A stretch of DNA of 64,000 bases from UBA4416 sp943362175 (GTDB lineage: Bacteria > Bacteroidota > Bacteroidia > B-17B0 > Aurantibacillaceae): assembly GCA_943362175.1 (NCBI GenBank), contig CALRIU020000023.1, positions 21,367 through 85,366 of the forward strand, in the 5' to 3' direction. Under the pieces are notes generated by a model, which saw nothing but the letters and a program-made list of their open reading frames with translations, ran no database searches and was not told the DNA's origin. Shown here one piece after another: positions 32,803 through 41,200 of this stretch (position 1 is the first letter of the stretch; each line of letters starts with the position of its first letter). Made by a program: the position numbers and the translations under genes.

Positions 32803-33816
32803 CTAAAGCAACTTCAGCTTCCGCAAATCCTTATAGGCCTGCTTTTCCACGGCAGCAATCTCGTCGAGCATGTTGGCGCTCTCCTCAAAATCTTTTTGCT
32901 CATTGAGCCTGCCCTTGAAGATGCGGCCCATGTTGATGGCGCTGGCGCGCCACATATCACCCGCTTTGGTAAACTCGTCTGAAATGCGCAGCAGCTCGTC
33001 ATTCGGGATATAGCCGTTGGCCTGCTCCAAAAATGCGGCATACAAAAAGCGGAAGCCGCCGCCGCCCGTGCCGATCTCTTCCTGCATACGCACGATCTGC
33101 CCCACGTATAAGGCTGCTTTGCGCGGCCCGAGCTTGTCGCGCCACTTGCGCACCTGGCGCGCCGTATAGTGGATGCCGCTCACCCCCGCAATAGGCCCGG
33201 GGATGTAGAGCATTTCGAATGCCGTTTTCTGAATCCCTTTGGCAATCGCCTTCCGGATCTGCTCCTTGCTTACCTGCTTCACATGCTCCGGGTAGTATAC
33301 ATGGCCTTTCGGCTCCAGCGGCCCTTTGGCAAAGCGCACCTTGCGCATGTCCTCTTCCGTGAGTGTGGTCACCGTTTCCATCACCGGGTCGCTCACCAGG
33401 TAGTTGCCGTTCTCTTTGCCATACACCACAATGTTGTGCGCATTGAAATGAAAGCGGTACTCGGCCGGGAAATAGGGCAGGTTATAGACGCCCACCTGGC
33501 AGCCCACCGGGTTGCCAAGCTGAATTTGCTTATTGAGGTAATCCACCGCTTCTTTTTCGGTGCTGAACTTTTTACGGTTCACTTTTACGCCAAGCGCCTT
33601 GCAGGTGCGGCTGAAGATCAGCCCCGGCATGCTGCGGTAAGAAATGGCCGGCCCGCCATTCACCATCATAAAAGGAATATGAATGTAGAAAATCCCGGAT
33701 CCCATGCCAAACATCAGCGGCTCTGTCATGAACTCCATACCGTGATGTCTTAGTAAGCCAGTGGCGACGCCGTTCTCGCAATGCGCCGCCTGTAAGTGTT
33801 TGTAGTTAGGTTCCAA
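32803..33816 (-). CDS. BtrH N-terminal domain / DUF4872 protein
   Basis: 337 residues. The N-terminal BtrH domain (about 1-140) has the catalytic-type cysteine in AAHCENGVATGLLRHHGM (C13), the glycine-rich strand MFGMGSGIFYIHIPF and the His region FNAHNIVVYG. The DUF4872 part, about 170-335, is helical. BtrH itself moves an acyl group from an acyl carrier protein onto an aminoglycoside, so an acyl-ACP-dependent transferase is plausible. In Bacteroidota such genes occur beside flexirubin or dialkylresorcinol genes, and a DarB-like ketosynthase lies about 1 kb upstream. The start is 3 bp after the stop of the small gene upstream, so the two are co-expressed. Confidence 0.82.
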   Translation of the reverse strand: MEPNYKHLQAAHCENGVATGLLRHHGMEFMTEPLMFGMGSGIFYIHIPFMMVNGGPAISYRSMPGLIFSRTCKALGVKVNRKKFSTEKEAVDYLNKQIQLGNPVGCQVGVYNLPYFPAEYRFHFNAHNIVVYGKENGNYLVSDPVMETVTTLTEEDMRKVRFAKGPLEPKGHVYYPEHVKQVSKEQIRKAIAKGIQKTAFEMLYIPGPIAGVSGIHYTARQVRKWRDKLGPRKAALYVGQIVRMQEEIGTGGGGFRFLYAAFLEQANGYIPNDELLRISDEFTKAGDMWRASAINMGRIFKGRLNEQKDFEESANMLDEIAAVEKQAYKDLRKLKLL

Positions 33817-33819
33817 GTT

Positions 33820-34218
33820 TTATCCTTTAAAATTTTTTAGCTCCTCTGTGCTGATCTCAAATACCCTCGCATAAATCGCCAGCTTCTCATCGCTGAGCGC
33901 CTTGAATACGGCAGGCTTAAAGTGCCGCCTGACGGTCATTTTCCAGAAGCCGGTGTAGCTGCTCAAAAGCCCTACATCCATCAGCTTCAGCTCCATGAAA
34001 TAGTACACAGGACTGCTCTCCCCGTTCTTTACCTTCAGCGCAGCTTCCGCTACACGTTCCTTAATGTCGTCCCAGGCATTATCCAGCGCCTGCTTCTTCA
34101 CATCCCAGCCTATGCTCAGGTCGGTCGTGTATTTTCCGTCCTTATCTTTTACATAGCATACATCACGCGTTACACCCAGTAAGGCGGAAGGGTCCTGAGG
34201 TACATCTTCTTTTTTCAT
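33820..34218 (-). CDS. Conserved small protein of unknown function, partner of BtrH-type protein
   Basis: 132 residues with no signal peptide or membrane helix, so cytoplasmic. The start KKEDVPQDPSALLGVTRDVC is followed by a mixed alpha/beta region (YTTDLSIGWDVKKQALDNAW, SSPVYYFMELKLMDVGLLSS) and the basic stretch WKMTVRRHFKP; the final 30 residues are helical (DEKLAIYARVFEISTEELKN). I do not recognise a family. It forms a tight two-gene unit with the BtrH-type gene (3-bp gap), so it probably works with it. The 595-bp gap upstream suggests it is the first gene of its unit. Confidence 0.75.
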   Translation of the reverse strand: MKKEDVPQDPSALLGVTRDVCYVKDKDGKYTTDLSIGWDVKKQALDNAWDDIKERVAEAALKVKNGESSPVYYFMELKLMDVGLLSSYTGFWKMTVRRHFKPAVFKALSDEKLAIYARVFEISTEELKNFKG

Positions 34219-34813
34219 GTGTGTAGAAAAGAGGGGTTAAGGTCTTCGTGCTCTCATCAAATTTGATTCCAGCAGAACAAAGATAGGACGAGAATGCTAA
34301 AAAGAAAATAATACTATTATTTACTTGAAATTTGAAATGACTCTTCTTTCTTTATTTATTGATGAAACATACCAACAGCTTTTGGTCGTGCCGGCGAAAA
34401 GCCGTCAGGCTTTCCGTTCCTCCCGATAGATATCGGGACTTTTTTGCCGTGCTTCGGCTGCCCTTCGGCTCTCCCGAAATAAATCCGGGACAGGCTGCTC
34501 AGGATGACAGCTCAGTAACCGGCAAAAAGGATTTCCACTGCTTCCGATAGCTATCGGAACCTTCACGCGGGGTTATCTCTGAATAGAGGCTCAGTCTTTA
34601 ATCAGGAACGAACACCGGCGCCAGGGACCGAGTGATCTGTTTGAGCTCCTTTGTTTGTCCCGCAGGGCAGACAAAGAGCGAGTTACGAGGGCCCGCCCGG
34701 GCGCCCAAAAAGTCGAGCAGTATTAGAAATAAACACTTACATAACGGTGAAATATCCCCTGCTAACTACCGGTTTTCAGAATGATGTTGTGAAATTGACT
34801 TTTAGGAACTTTC
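34219..34813. other. 595-bp intergenic region filled with palindromic repeats
   Basis: No gene is visible. It holds the palindrome TCCCGATAGATATCGGGA (34421-34438), the perfect palindrome TTCCGATAGCTATCGGAA (34542-34559), a weaker CCCGAAATAAATCCGGG (34474-34490) and structured repeat copy B (34617-34710). The first ~100 bp are AT-rich and may hold the promoter of the 33820-34218 gene. Confidence 0.7.
34617..34710 (+). repeat. GCCCAAAA-ended structured repeat, copy B
   Basis: GGCGCC (34617-34622) pairs with GGCGCC (34700-34705). An inner stem, GCTC(C)TTTGT with ACAAAGAGC, precedes GAG. Ends CGGGCGCCCAAAA. Confidence 0.65.
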
Positions 34814-35950
34814 TTAGCACACCGTCAGGAGGCAATACGCATAGGTAAAGCGGGCGCTTTCAGGAACCATCAGGAGTATTTTCTGGCCCTTTTGGAGCTT
34901 GCCCGAATTCATCAGCTCTTCCACCATCATGAAGATGGAGGCCGAACCGATATTACCCACCGAGGTGAGGTTGGTGAACCATTTCTCCTGCGGGATATCG
35001 ATGTTGTATTTTACGATCTCTTCGGCGATCTTGCTCCTGAAAAATTCCGATGATAAATGTGGAAGAAAATAATCGATGCTGCTGATATCGAAGTTTTTTT
35101 TGTCGATGATCTCTTTCAGGTATTTGGTTCCTGTCGGAACAATTTCGCGGCCCAGTAATTTGGTATCCTGCTTAAAGGAAAAAATAGATTTATCGAGCCA
35201 TTGCTCGGGGCTGAACTCTTTCCATCCCAGCGTCTTTCCGTCCTCGGTCTTTTCGGATCCTACGTACATGCAGGTTTCGAGCTGGTTGGCGTAAGAGCGG
35301 ATCTCGAGCCACTCGATCTTTAAAGACCTAGTTCCCCTTGGCTTGTTTTCCAGCAATAAGGCGGCAGCCCCATCGGAAAGCATCCAGCGCAGGAAATCTT
35401 TTTCGAAAGCGATGATCGGGTTTTGCTCCATCTCCGCCAGTCGCTCGGTTTCATTTTCAAAGTATTCGGCGCGCATAAACGCCGAAAGCTTTTCGGAGCC
35501 CGTGCATACTGCGTTGGCCGTGTTACCCGCCAGGATAGAGGTGTAGCCGAATTTTAAGGATTGCATGCTGGCGCAGCAGGAGCCCGATGGAGAGATCAGC
35601 TCTACCGGGCCGGCCTCTTTCAGCTCGCCGTGAACCATCACCGCATGCGATGGCATGTGATTATCCGGAGAGGCCGTACCGCAGGCAATCAGCTCAATAT
35701 CTTCCAGCTTAAAATCGGCATCGGTGAGTTTCTTAATGGCAATAGCCGTCATTTCAGCGTTGGAGTGGGTCGACTTTCCCTCTTTGGTAAGGGCATAGTA
35801 CCTCGTTTTAATACCATTATTGCGCAAGGTCAGGCGTTTCCCTTTGGAAGGAACACCGTCAATCATCCCCAGATACTCTTCCATCTCATCGTTGGAAACA
35901 GGATCATTAGGTAAGAACTTTGCCGCCCTGGTTATATAAACTTCTTGCAT
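34814..35950 (-). CDS. DarB-like ketosynthase III family protein (dialkylresorcinol condensing enzyme type)
   Basis: 378 residues. It begins VYITRAAKFLPNDPVSNDEM and LRNNGIKTRYYAL, which I recognise from DarB-type proteins of flexirubin/dialkylresorcinol clusters. The thiolase-fold catalytic triad can be placed: Cys in PSGSCCASMQ (C125 or C126), His in YFLPHLSS and Asn in TSVGNIGSAS. DarB-type enzymes condense and cyclise two beta-keto acyl units into a cyclohexanedione that DarA aromatises; no DarA is present in this window. Alternatives are a FabH-like starter enzyme or another KAS III branch. It lies 59 bp after trigger factor on the same strand. Confidence 0.78.
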   Translation of the reverse strand: MQEVYITRAAKFLPNDPVSNDEMEEYLGMIDGVPSKGKRLTLRNNGIKTRYYALTKEGKSTHSNAEMTAIAIKKLTDADFKLEDIELIACGTASPDNHMPSHAVMVHGELKEAGPVELISPSGSCCASMQSLKFGYTSILAGNTANAVCTGSEKLSAFMRAEYFENETERLAEMEQNPIIAFEKDFLRWMLSDGAAALLLENKPRGTRSLKIEWLEIRSYANQLETCMYVGSEKTEDGKTLGWKEFSPEQWLDKSIFSFKQDTKLLGREIVPTGTKYLKEIIDKKNFDISSIDYFLPHLSSEFFRSKIAEEIVKYNIDIPQEKWFTNLTSVGNIGSASIFMMVEELMNSGKLQKGQKILLMVPESARFTYAYCLLTVC

Positions 35951-36009
35951 CCGTTAGCCTGCGCTAAAATAATTAACTATAAAAAGAAACAGAATACCAC
36001 TAAAATAGT

Positions 36010-37350
36010 TTACTCGGAAATGCCAAAAAATTCATTATAGCTTACCTCTTTCGTGTCAAGTTTGCAGTTGGTTTTTAAGAGATTCAGCACTTTCTGGCTG
36101 TAAAGCCCTTCGTAAATCTTTTGGGCCTCATCCTGTTTGCTCAAAATAGAATCCGCGATTTTAGCAACCTCGGCTTCGTCAGGAGTTTGTCCGTAACGGG
36201 CATACTGCGAGCGGATAAACCTGCCGGCTTCTTCCTTAGCCTCTTCGTTGGTTACGGTGATGTTATTATCCTTGATGATCTTGTTCTCAATCAGTTTCCA
36301 TTGCATCGAGCGGGCATAAGCAGGATATTCCGCTTCCAGCTGCTCTTTGGTAAGAGGTTTCTCGTTCACCGCCATCAGCCAGCGTTTCAGGAATTCGTCC
36401 GGAAGACGGATGCCTAATTTATCTACCAGTGTTTTCTCTACCGTTTCCACAAATTTGCGGTCGGTGTCCTGTGCAAACATCACTCCCAGCTCGGCTTTGA
36501 TCTTATCCCTGAACTCTTCTTCGGAGTTTACATTGCCCGCGCCGTACAGCTTGTCGAACAACTCCTGGTTCAGTTCCGCATCTTCCATACGGGCAATGTT
36601 TTTAACAGTCACCTGCAGGTTGGCATCGAATGTTTCGGCCAGCTCTTTGTCGATGCCTAAAGAAATGGATTTATCAACGGCAGAGTCATACAACTCGTTT
36701 GCATGGATTACAATCTTGTCTTCTTTTTTAGCGCCGGTCAGCTTGGCTTTGGCTGCTTCGTTTTTGAGGCGGTCGATGCCGATGCTCGTGGATTTGAAAA
36801 CGCCACCCGGCTTAATGCTGCCGTCAGCATCCAGCTCAACGATATCGATGTACAGAACGTCTTTCGCTTCAGCGACTTCCGGGTTGGAAGGCTTGCCGTA
36901 ATTGCGTTTCACGTCTTTCAGGTATTTTTCTACCAGCTCATCATCTACCTTTACCGTGTTGTAGGTAAAGCTTTGGGAGCTGTCCAGCTTCAGGTCGAAC
37001 TGAGGGCTCAGGCCTAATTCGTAATCGAAGGTCCACTCCGTTTTGTTATCGAAATCAACAGCGCTGTCGGCCTTAGGCATAGGGTTGCCCAGGATCTCGA
37101 TTTTATTGTCGTTGATGTAATTGTATAAAGAATCGTTCAGGATTTTATTGATCTCATCTACCAGGATACTTTTGCCATATTGCTTTTTGATGAGGCCCAC
37201 CGGAACTTTTCCAGCCCTGAAACCTGGCATAGCGGCTTGTTTTTGCACTTTTTTAATAGCGTCGTTTACTCTTTCCTCATAGTCCTGAGGGGCTAATGTA
37301 ATGCTAAGCTCAGCATTTAATGCGTCTATGTCTTTTTTAGTGATGTTCAT
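36010..37350 (-). CDS. tig: Trigger factor
   Basis: 446 residues. The N-terminal ribosome-binding domain carries GFRAGKVPVGLIKKQYG, the known signature loop. The FKBP-like middle domain, about 150-240, is diverged (DVLYIDIVELDADGSIKPGG), so prolyl isomerase activity may be weak, as in other Bacteroidota. The C-terminal chaperone arms follow (ELNQELFDKLYGAGNVNSEE, ITVTNEEAKEEAGRFIRSQY). It protects nascent chains at the ribosomal exit. It is usually followed by clpP/clpX; here a ketosynthase gene follows instead. Confidence 0.96.
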   Translation of the reverse strand: MNITKKDIDALNAELSITLAPQDYEERVNDAIKKVQKQAAMPGFRAGKVPVGLIKKQYGKSILVDEINKILNDSLYNYINDNKIEILGNPMPKADSAVDFDNKTEWTFDYELGLSPQFDLKLDSSQSFTYNTVKVDDELVEKYLKDVKRNYGKPSNPEVAEAKDVLYIDIVELDADGSIKPGGVFKSTSIGIDRLKNEAAKAKLTGAKKEDKIVIHANELYDSAVDKSISLGIDKELAETFDANLQVTVKNIARMEDAELNQELFDKLYGAGNVNSEEEFRDKIKAELGVMFAQDTDRKFVETVEKTLVDKLGIRLPDEFLKRWLMAVNEKPLTKEQLEAEYPAYARSMQWKLIENKIIKDNNITVTNEEAKEEAGRFIRSQYARYGQTPDEAEVAKIADSILSKQDEAQKIYEGLYSQKVLNLLKTNCKLDTKEVSYNEFFGISE

Positions 37351-37505
37351 CTTCGTTTATTCTTAAATATAAGGGGTGCAAAAATAGGGTTTTTTTGCCT
37401 GAAATACCATCAAATATCTTACAAAATAATAAAATACCCAGCAGTACGTACTTAAAAATTATAAAACCGGGATACTTTAGCTGGCAATCCATATCAGCCC
37501 CGGTG

Positions 37506-38363
37506 ATGAGAGAAAACCTGACGATAGAAGGAATTAATATCTACTATAAAGGCAATATCAAGCGGGGAGCTGTTGTTTTCCTGCATGGCAGCTCCCTCAA
37601 CGCCCTCGCCTTCCGGGAGCAGTTCCGGCAGATTGATGCGTTTCCGATGCTGGCCGTGGACCTGCCCGGGCATGGGCGCTCGGTGAGGGCGGACGACCCG
37701 GGGGCCGTGTACAACATACCGGCCTATGCCCGCCTGCTGGTGCGTATTGTCCATGAGCTCGAGCTCGAGGATGTTGTGCTGGCAGGCCATGCCATCGGCG
37801 CCAATATTGCGATCGAAGCCGCGGAGCAGCTTCCCGGTCTCAGGGGGCTGTTTTTATTCAGTATGAATCCTTTTTCCATACCGCCGCAGCTGGCTCACAT
37901 GTGCAGGCCCAACCCTTTCCTGGGCTACCTGGTGAGCGGCGGGATGCGCCCCATGGAAGCCCTCCTGCTGGCGGGAGAACTGTTGCAGGGGAACGAAGCG
38001 CTCACCAGGGAGCTGGCCTCCTGGATCCTGGAAACCGATACCGCCGCCCGCATGAGCTTTGCCGCGTCGCTGGGCCTCGATAAGTTCGGCGATGAGCTCA
38101 ACATGCTCCGCAGGTTCACAAAGCCACTGGCTATTTTGCGGGGGAAGAACGACCGCATTATCAATCCCGGCTACCTGGATGGGCTAAACCCTGTATCCTT
38201 ATGGAAAAACGGCATTATAGAGCTGGATGCAGGCCATGTTCCGCAAATGGAAATTCCAAAACCCTTCAATGCCCTGGTAGAGGAATTCTACCGTTACGCG
38301 CTGGGTTTAGGAACCACGGGCAAAGAGCAGGCAGGGCAGTCTGAGGCCAGTATTATTAACTAA
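37506..38363 (+). CDS. Alpha/beta-hydrolase fold protein lacking the nucleophile serine
   Basis: 285 residues from the ATG at 37506 (MRENLTIEGINIYYKG); the frame is open back to a TTG at 37395 but that part is unlike the family. Fold markers are the oxyanion HG in VVFLHGSSLNAL, DLPGHGRS, and the nucleophile elbow. The elbow reads L-A-G-H-A-I-G-A, with Ala96 where G-x-S-x-G hydrolases have Ser. The acid (GKNDRIINPG) and the His (DAGHVPQMEIP) are kept. The codon is GCC at 37791-37793, one base from the Ser codon TCC. Either a pseudo-enzyme, a protein with non-hydrolytic chemistry, or a recent mutation. It stands alone, divergent from tig. Confidence 0.85.
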   Translation: MRENLTIEGINIYYKGNIKRGAVVFLHGSSLNALAFREQFRQIDAFPMLAVDLPGHGRSVRADDPGAVYNIPAYARLLVRIVHELELEDVVLAGHAIGANIAIEAAEQLPGLRGLFLFSMNPFSIPPQLAHMCRPNPFLGYLVSGGMRPMEALLLAGELLQGNEALTRELASWILETDTAARMSFAASLGLDKFGDELNMLRRFTKPLAILRGKNDRIINPGYLDGLNPVSLWKNGIIELDAGHVPQMEIPKPFNALVEEFYRYALGLGTTGKEQAGQSEASIIN

Positions 38364-38468
38364 AAAACGACGATACGATGATGAAATAATGTACAAATCT
38401 TTTGGATATACCAACCGTAAAAGAGGTTTTTAGCACACGTGTTTTTACGTAGTGCCAGGGGGATCCGG

Positions 38469-38476
38469 TATCTTTG
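38469..38476 (+). promoter_or_regulatory. -7 promoter element TATCTTTG before the PAS-LuxR gene
   Basis: TAnnTTTG match; the transcript would begin near 38483 and carry a ~110-nt leader with the hairpin at 38543-38572. Confidence 0.45.
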
Positions 38477-38542
38477 TGGAAAACGAGAATTACCCCGTCT
38501 GAATAACAGAAACAAATCAATGTAGTATTTATCCCCCACGAA

Positions 38543-38572
38543 ACGAGGGTGTGAATCCGTGCATACCCTCGT
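38543..38572 (+). promoter_or_regulatory. Leader hairpin before the PAS-LuxR gene
   Basis: ACGAGGGT (38543-38550) / ACCCTCGT (38565-38572), extendable to 11 bp with one G-U. It ends 19 bp before the start codon at 38592, so it could control translation. Confidence 0.5.
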
Positions 38573-38591
38573 TCATTTAACAAAAGCATAT

Positions 38592-39374
38592 ATGGGACTC
38601 ATTACGAAAGACAATATCAGTGAAAATCAGCCTTCGGGCGATAAACAGAACCAGCCCGCGATTGCCGAAACGCATGCTTTTTTCAACGACCTGCAGCTCA
38701 TGCTCAGGGATAAAAAGGTAGAGGCCTCGGTGCCCGCGATTATGCCCTGCAGCAAATCGCAGTGCATGTACGTCCTTAATTTCAAAACCCGTGAAGTAAT
38801 CAGCCGCGTGGGTGTAGAGGATATGCTGGGCTACAAGGACCACGAATTTAATTTCAACAGCCTGGTCAACTACGTGCATCCGGAAGACGTTGATGCGCTG
38901 ACATCGGTGATGTATGCGGTCGTGGATTATGTCACAGCCAATCACACCATTCATGAGCTAAACCTGAGCGTGACCTACCGGGTGCGCAAAAAGAACGGCA
39001 ACTATATCAAAGTGCTCAGGCAAACCTCTATCGGGCGCCATAAGTACGATCCCCAGGTCATCTACCACAATAACATCCTCACCGATATTTCTTTCATGAA
39101 AACGGGGCCTGCGGTGGAGTGGACCTTCGACGCCCCTGATTTTAATTCTGATACGATCAAAATGTACGTTCCTCAATCCAATGCCCAGTTCTTTTCGGCC
39201 CGCGAGCGCGAAGTGCTTGAACTCATCGATAAAGGATATACCAGCAATGCCATTGCCAAAGCGCTGTTCATCAGCAAGCACACGGTAGATACGCACCGCC
39301 GTAAAATGCTCCAGAAAACCGGCAGCCCCAATGCCATTGCCCTGCTGGAATTTTACAGATCGCATACGCTCTGA
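38592..39374 (+). CDS. PAS domain-containing LuxR-family transcriptional regulator
   Basis: 260 residues from ATG 38592; an upstream in-frame GTG at 38559 lies inside the leader hairpin. A PAS fold covers about 45-165 (LNFKTREVISRVGVEDMLGY, FNSLVNYVHPEDVDAL, YRVRKKNGNYIKVLRQTSIG). The C-terminal LuxR helix-turn-helix covers about 195-255 (FFSAREREVLELIDKGYTSN, ALFISKHTVDTHRRKMLQKT). There is no receiver domain, so the signal is probably a small ligand or redox state read by PAS. It lies upstream of the acylation and polysaccharide genes and could regulate them; that is inference from position. Confidence 0.88.
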   Translation: MGLITKDNISENQPSGDKQNQPAIAETHAFFNDLQLMLRDKKVEASVPAIMPCSKSQCMYVLNFKTREVISRVGVEDMLGYKDHEFNFNSLVNYVHPEDVDALTSVMYAVVDYVTANHTIHELNLSVTYRVRKKNGNYIKVLRQTSIGRHKYDPQVIYHNNILTDISFMKTGPAVEWTFDAPDFNSDTIKMYVPQSNAQFFSAREREVLELIDKGYTSNAIAKALFISKHTVDTHRRKMLQKTGSPNAIALLEFYRSHTL

Positions 39375-39428
39375 GAGAGAAGACCTGTTCAGGGCTGTTT
39401 ATCTACACAGGCATTGTGAAAAACTAAA

Positions 39429-39462
39429 TTTTTTTGTGCCCGCTTTGCTGCAAAGAATTTTG
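39429..39462 (+). promoter_or_regulatory. Probable promoter of the O-acylation genes
   Basis: TTTTTTTG (39429-39436), an 18-bp spacer and GAATTTTG (39455-39462), one mismatch from TAnnTTTG. Confidence 0.4.
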
Positions 39463-39490
39463 CATCTTGCCTGATTATAAAAACCAGGCA

Positions 39491-40945
39491 TTGCACAAAC
39501 CGTTTCATACCCTCCTTTTCCTGATAGGCGTATTTTTGTCCCTGACGCTTTTATCGTTATGCTTTCCCGAAAAGGGAATTTACATCAACGATAAGCTGTC
39601 GATCCGCTTCCCTACCTTTGCTTCCCTCTTTTTTGAAAAAAAGGCGGAGAAGGCTGATATTTCGGGGATCATTGCCCTGGCGGATGCCGAAGATGCCGAT
39701 AGCCTGGCAGTAACGGTGGACACCACGGGCAAAGCTGTAGAAACGGTTGAGATCAAAGATTCTACGATCAGGCTCAATACCAGCATCCAGTATAAAAATG
39801 CTTCAAAAACCGCCATGGCCAGCTTTTTTGCGGCCCTGGCCGATCTTGGCTCTGAATCCAAAAGTGTCCGCATCCTGCATTACGGCGACTCACAGATCGA
39901 GGGCGACCGCATCAGCGATTACCTGCGCCTGAAGCTCCAGGGGCAGTTCGGCGGGGAAGGCCCAGGCCTCATTTCCTTTATGCCGGTGGCACCCAGCGTG
40001 ATCAATAAATTGTCGTGGAGCAACGGCTGGGACCGCTACCAGGTGTTTGCCGGGAAAGACAAACGGGTGAAGCACAATAATTTTGGGGCAATGGCGCACA
40101 TCACGCGCTTTGCACCTTACGTCAGTATCAGCGACAGCTCCTCTTACCGTTCGGCCTGGATCAAGATCGTGACCAGCAAAAACGGTGGCCCTAAAGCGGC
40201 AGGTTTCAAAAAAATAAAGCTCTTTTATGGCGGTGCGCAAACCCGCACCCATGTGGAGCTGTATGAGAACGGCTCTCTCAACAATTCCGACTCGCTGGTA
40301 TCGGGAGGTAATTTCAATGTCAAGGAATTTAACCTGAACCAGGGCGCCCTGCTGCACGAGTTCAAGTTCAAAGGGAAGGACAGCCCCGATTTCTATGGGG
40401 TATCGCTGGAAGGCGGCAAAGGCGTGATGGTGGATAACTTCGGCCTTCGCGGAAGCTCCGGAACTTTTTTCAACCAGATCAACTACGGGCAGCTTAAGAA
40501 CTTTTTCGATTACCTGAATGCCAGGCTCATCATCCTGCAGTTTGGCGGCAATTCGCTGCCATACATCACCACGAAGGAGCAGGCGGATAATTTCGGAGGC
40601 TACATCAAGGCACAGATCAACACCATTAAAAAAATAGCGCCCCAGGCATCCATCCTGGTGATCGGCCCTGCCGACATGAGCGTGAAGGAAGGAACGGAGT
40701 ATGTGACGCATCCGCAGCTGGAAAACCTGCGTGATGCCATTAAGCGCAGCGCCTTCGAAACGGATTGTGCCTTTTTTGACATGTACAATTGCATGGGTGG
40801 AAAGAACAGCATGGTGACCTGGGTGGAGCAGGGCATTGCGGCGAAAGACTACATCCACTTCAGCTCGGGTGGTGCGCGCAAAATAGCGGTGTTACTCTAC
40901 AGCTCGTTGATGAACGATTACAATGCATATTTGAAGAGCAGGTAA
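39491..40945 (+). CDS. Membrane-anchored SGNH/GDSL hydrolase-like protein (first of pair)
   Basis: 484 residues if translation starts at TTG 39491. No ATG is available near the N-terminus; TTG 39467 is the alternative, and the promoter at 39429-39462 makes the inner start likelier. One N-terminal anchor helix (TLLFLIGVFLSLTLLSLCF) is followed by a ~90-residue linker. In the SGNH domain, block I is HYGDSQIEGD (Ser nucleophile), the Asn block is LQFGGNSLPY and the His block is DYIHFSSGG. Such proteins with an MBOAT partner add acetyl groups to cell-surface glycans, as in AlgJ/AlgX or PatB. A second SGNH gene and an MBOAT gene follow. Confidence 0.82.
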   Translation: MHKPFHTLLFLIGVFLSLTLLSLCFPEKGIYINDKLSIRFPTFASLFFEKKAEKADISGIIALADAEDADSLAVTVDTTGKAVETVEIKDSTIRLNTSIQYKNASKTAMASFFAALADLGSESKSVRILHYGDSQIEGDRISDYLRLKLQGQFGGEGPGLISFMPVAPSVINKLSWSNGWDRYQVFAGKDKRVKHNNFGAMAHITRFAPYVSISDSSSYRSAWIKIVTSKNGGPKAAGFKKIKLFYGGAQTRTHVELYENGSLNNSDSLVSGGNFNVKEFNLNQGALLHEFKFKGKDSPDFYGVSLEGGKGVMVDNFGLRGSSGTFFNQINYGQLKNFFDYLNARLIILQFGGNSLPYITTKEQADNFGGYIKAQINTIKKIAPQASILVIGPADMSVKEGTEYVTHPQLENLRDAIKRSAFETDCAFFDMYNCMGGKNSMVTWVEQGIAAKDYIHFSSGGARKIAVLLYSSLMNDYNAYLKSR

Positions 40946-41040
40946 ATATAAAAAAACAAGAGGGATTGAAGGAACGGAAAAACTAAAGAGACAAGATTGA
41001 AAGATTAAAGATCCGGCAGAACAGAAGGTAACCAGGATAT

Positions 41041-41145
41041 GGCGTGAGGGATGGAGCGGCCTGTTTGAGCTCCTTATGAATCGCGCCCCCGGCGTGAGGA
41101 ATAAGAGCGAGTAGCGACAGCCCGGCCCGCAGGGCACGCCCAAAA
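41041..41145 (+). repeat. GCCCAAAA-ended structured repeat, copy C
   Basis: GGCGTG (41041-41046) pairs with CACGCC (41135-41140). An inner stem, GCTC(C)TTAT with ATAAGAGC, precedes GAG. It sits between the two SGNH genes. Confidence 0.65.
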
Positions 41146-41200
41146 TGGCTTATAACTAGGATAAGAGAGGATACAATGTACAACAGGCGGTGTACTTTAA

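Noticed and set aside
34814..35950. Housekeeping FabH for fatty acid initiation
   Set aside because: The N-terminal blocks and the double Cys active site resemble DarB-type proteins more; kept only as an alternative.
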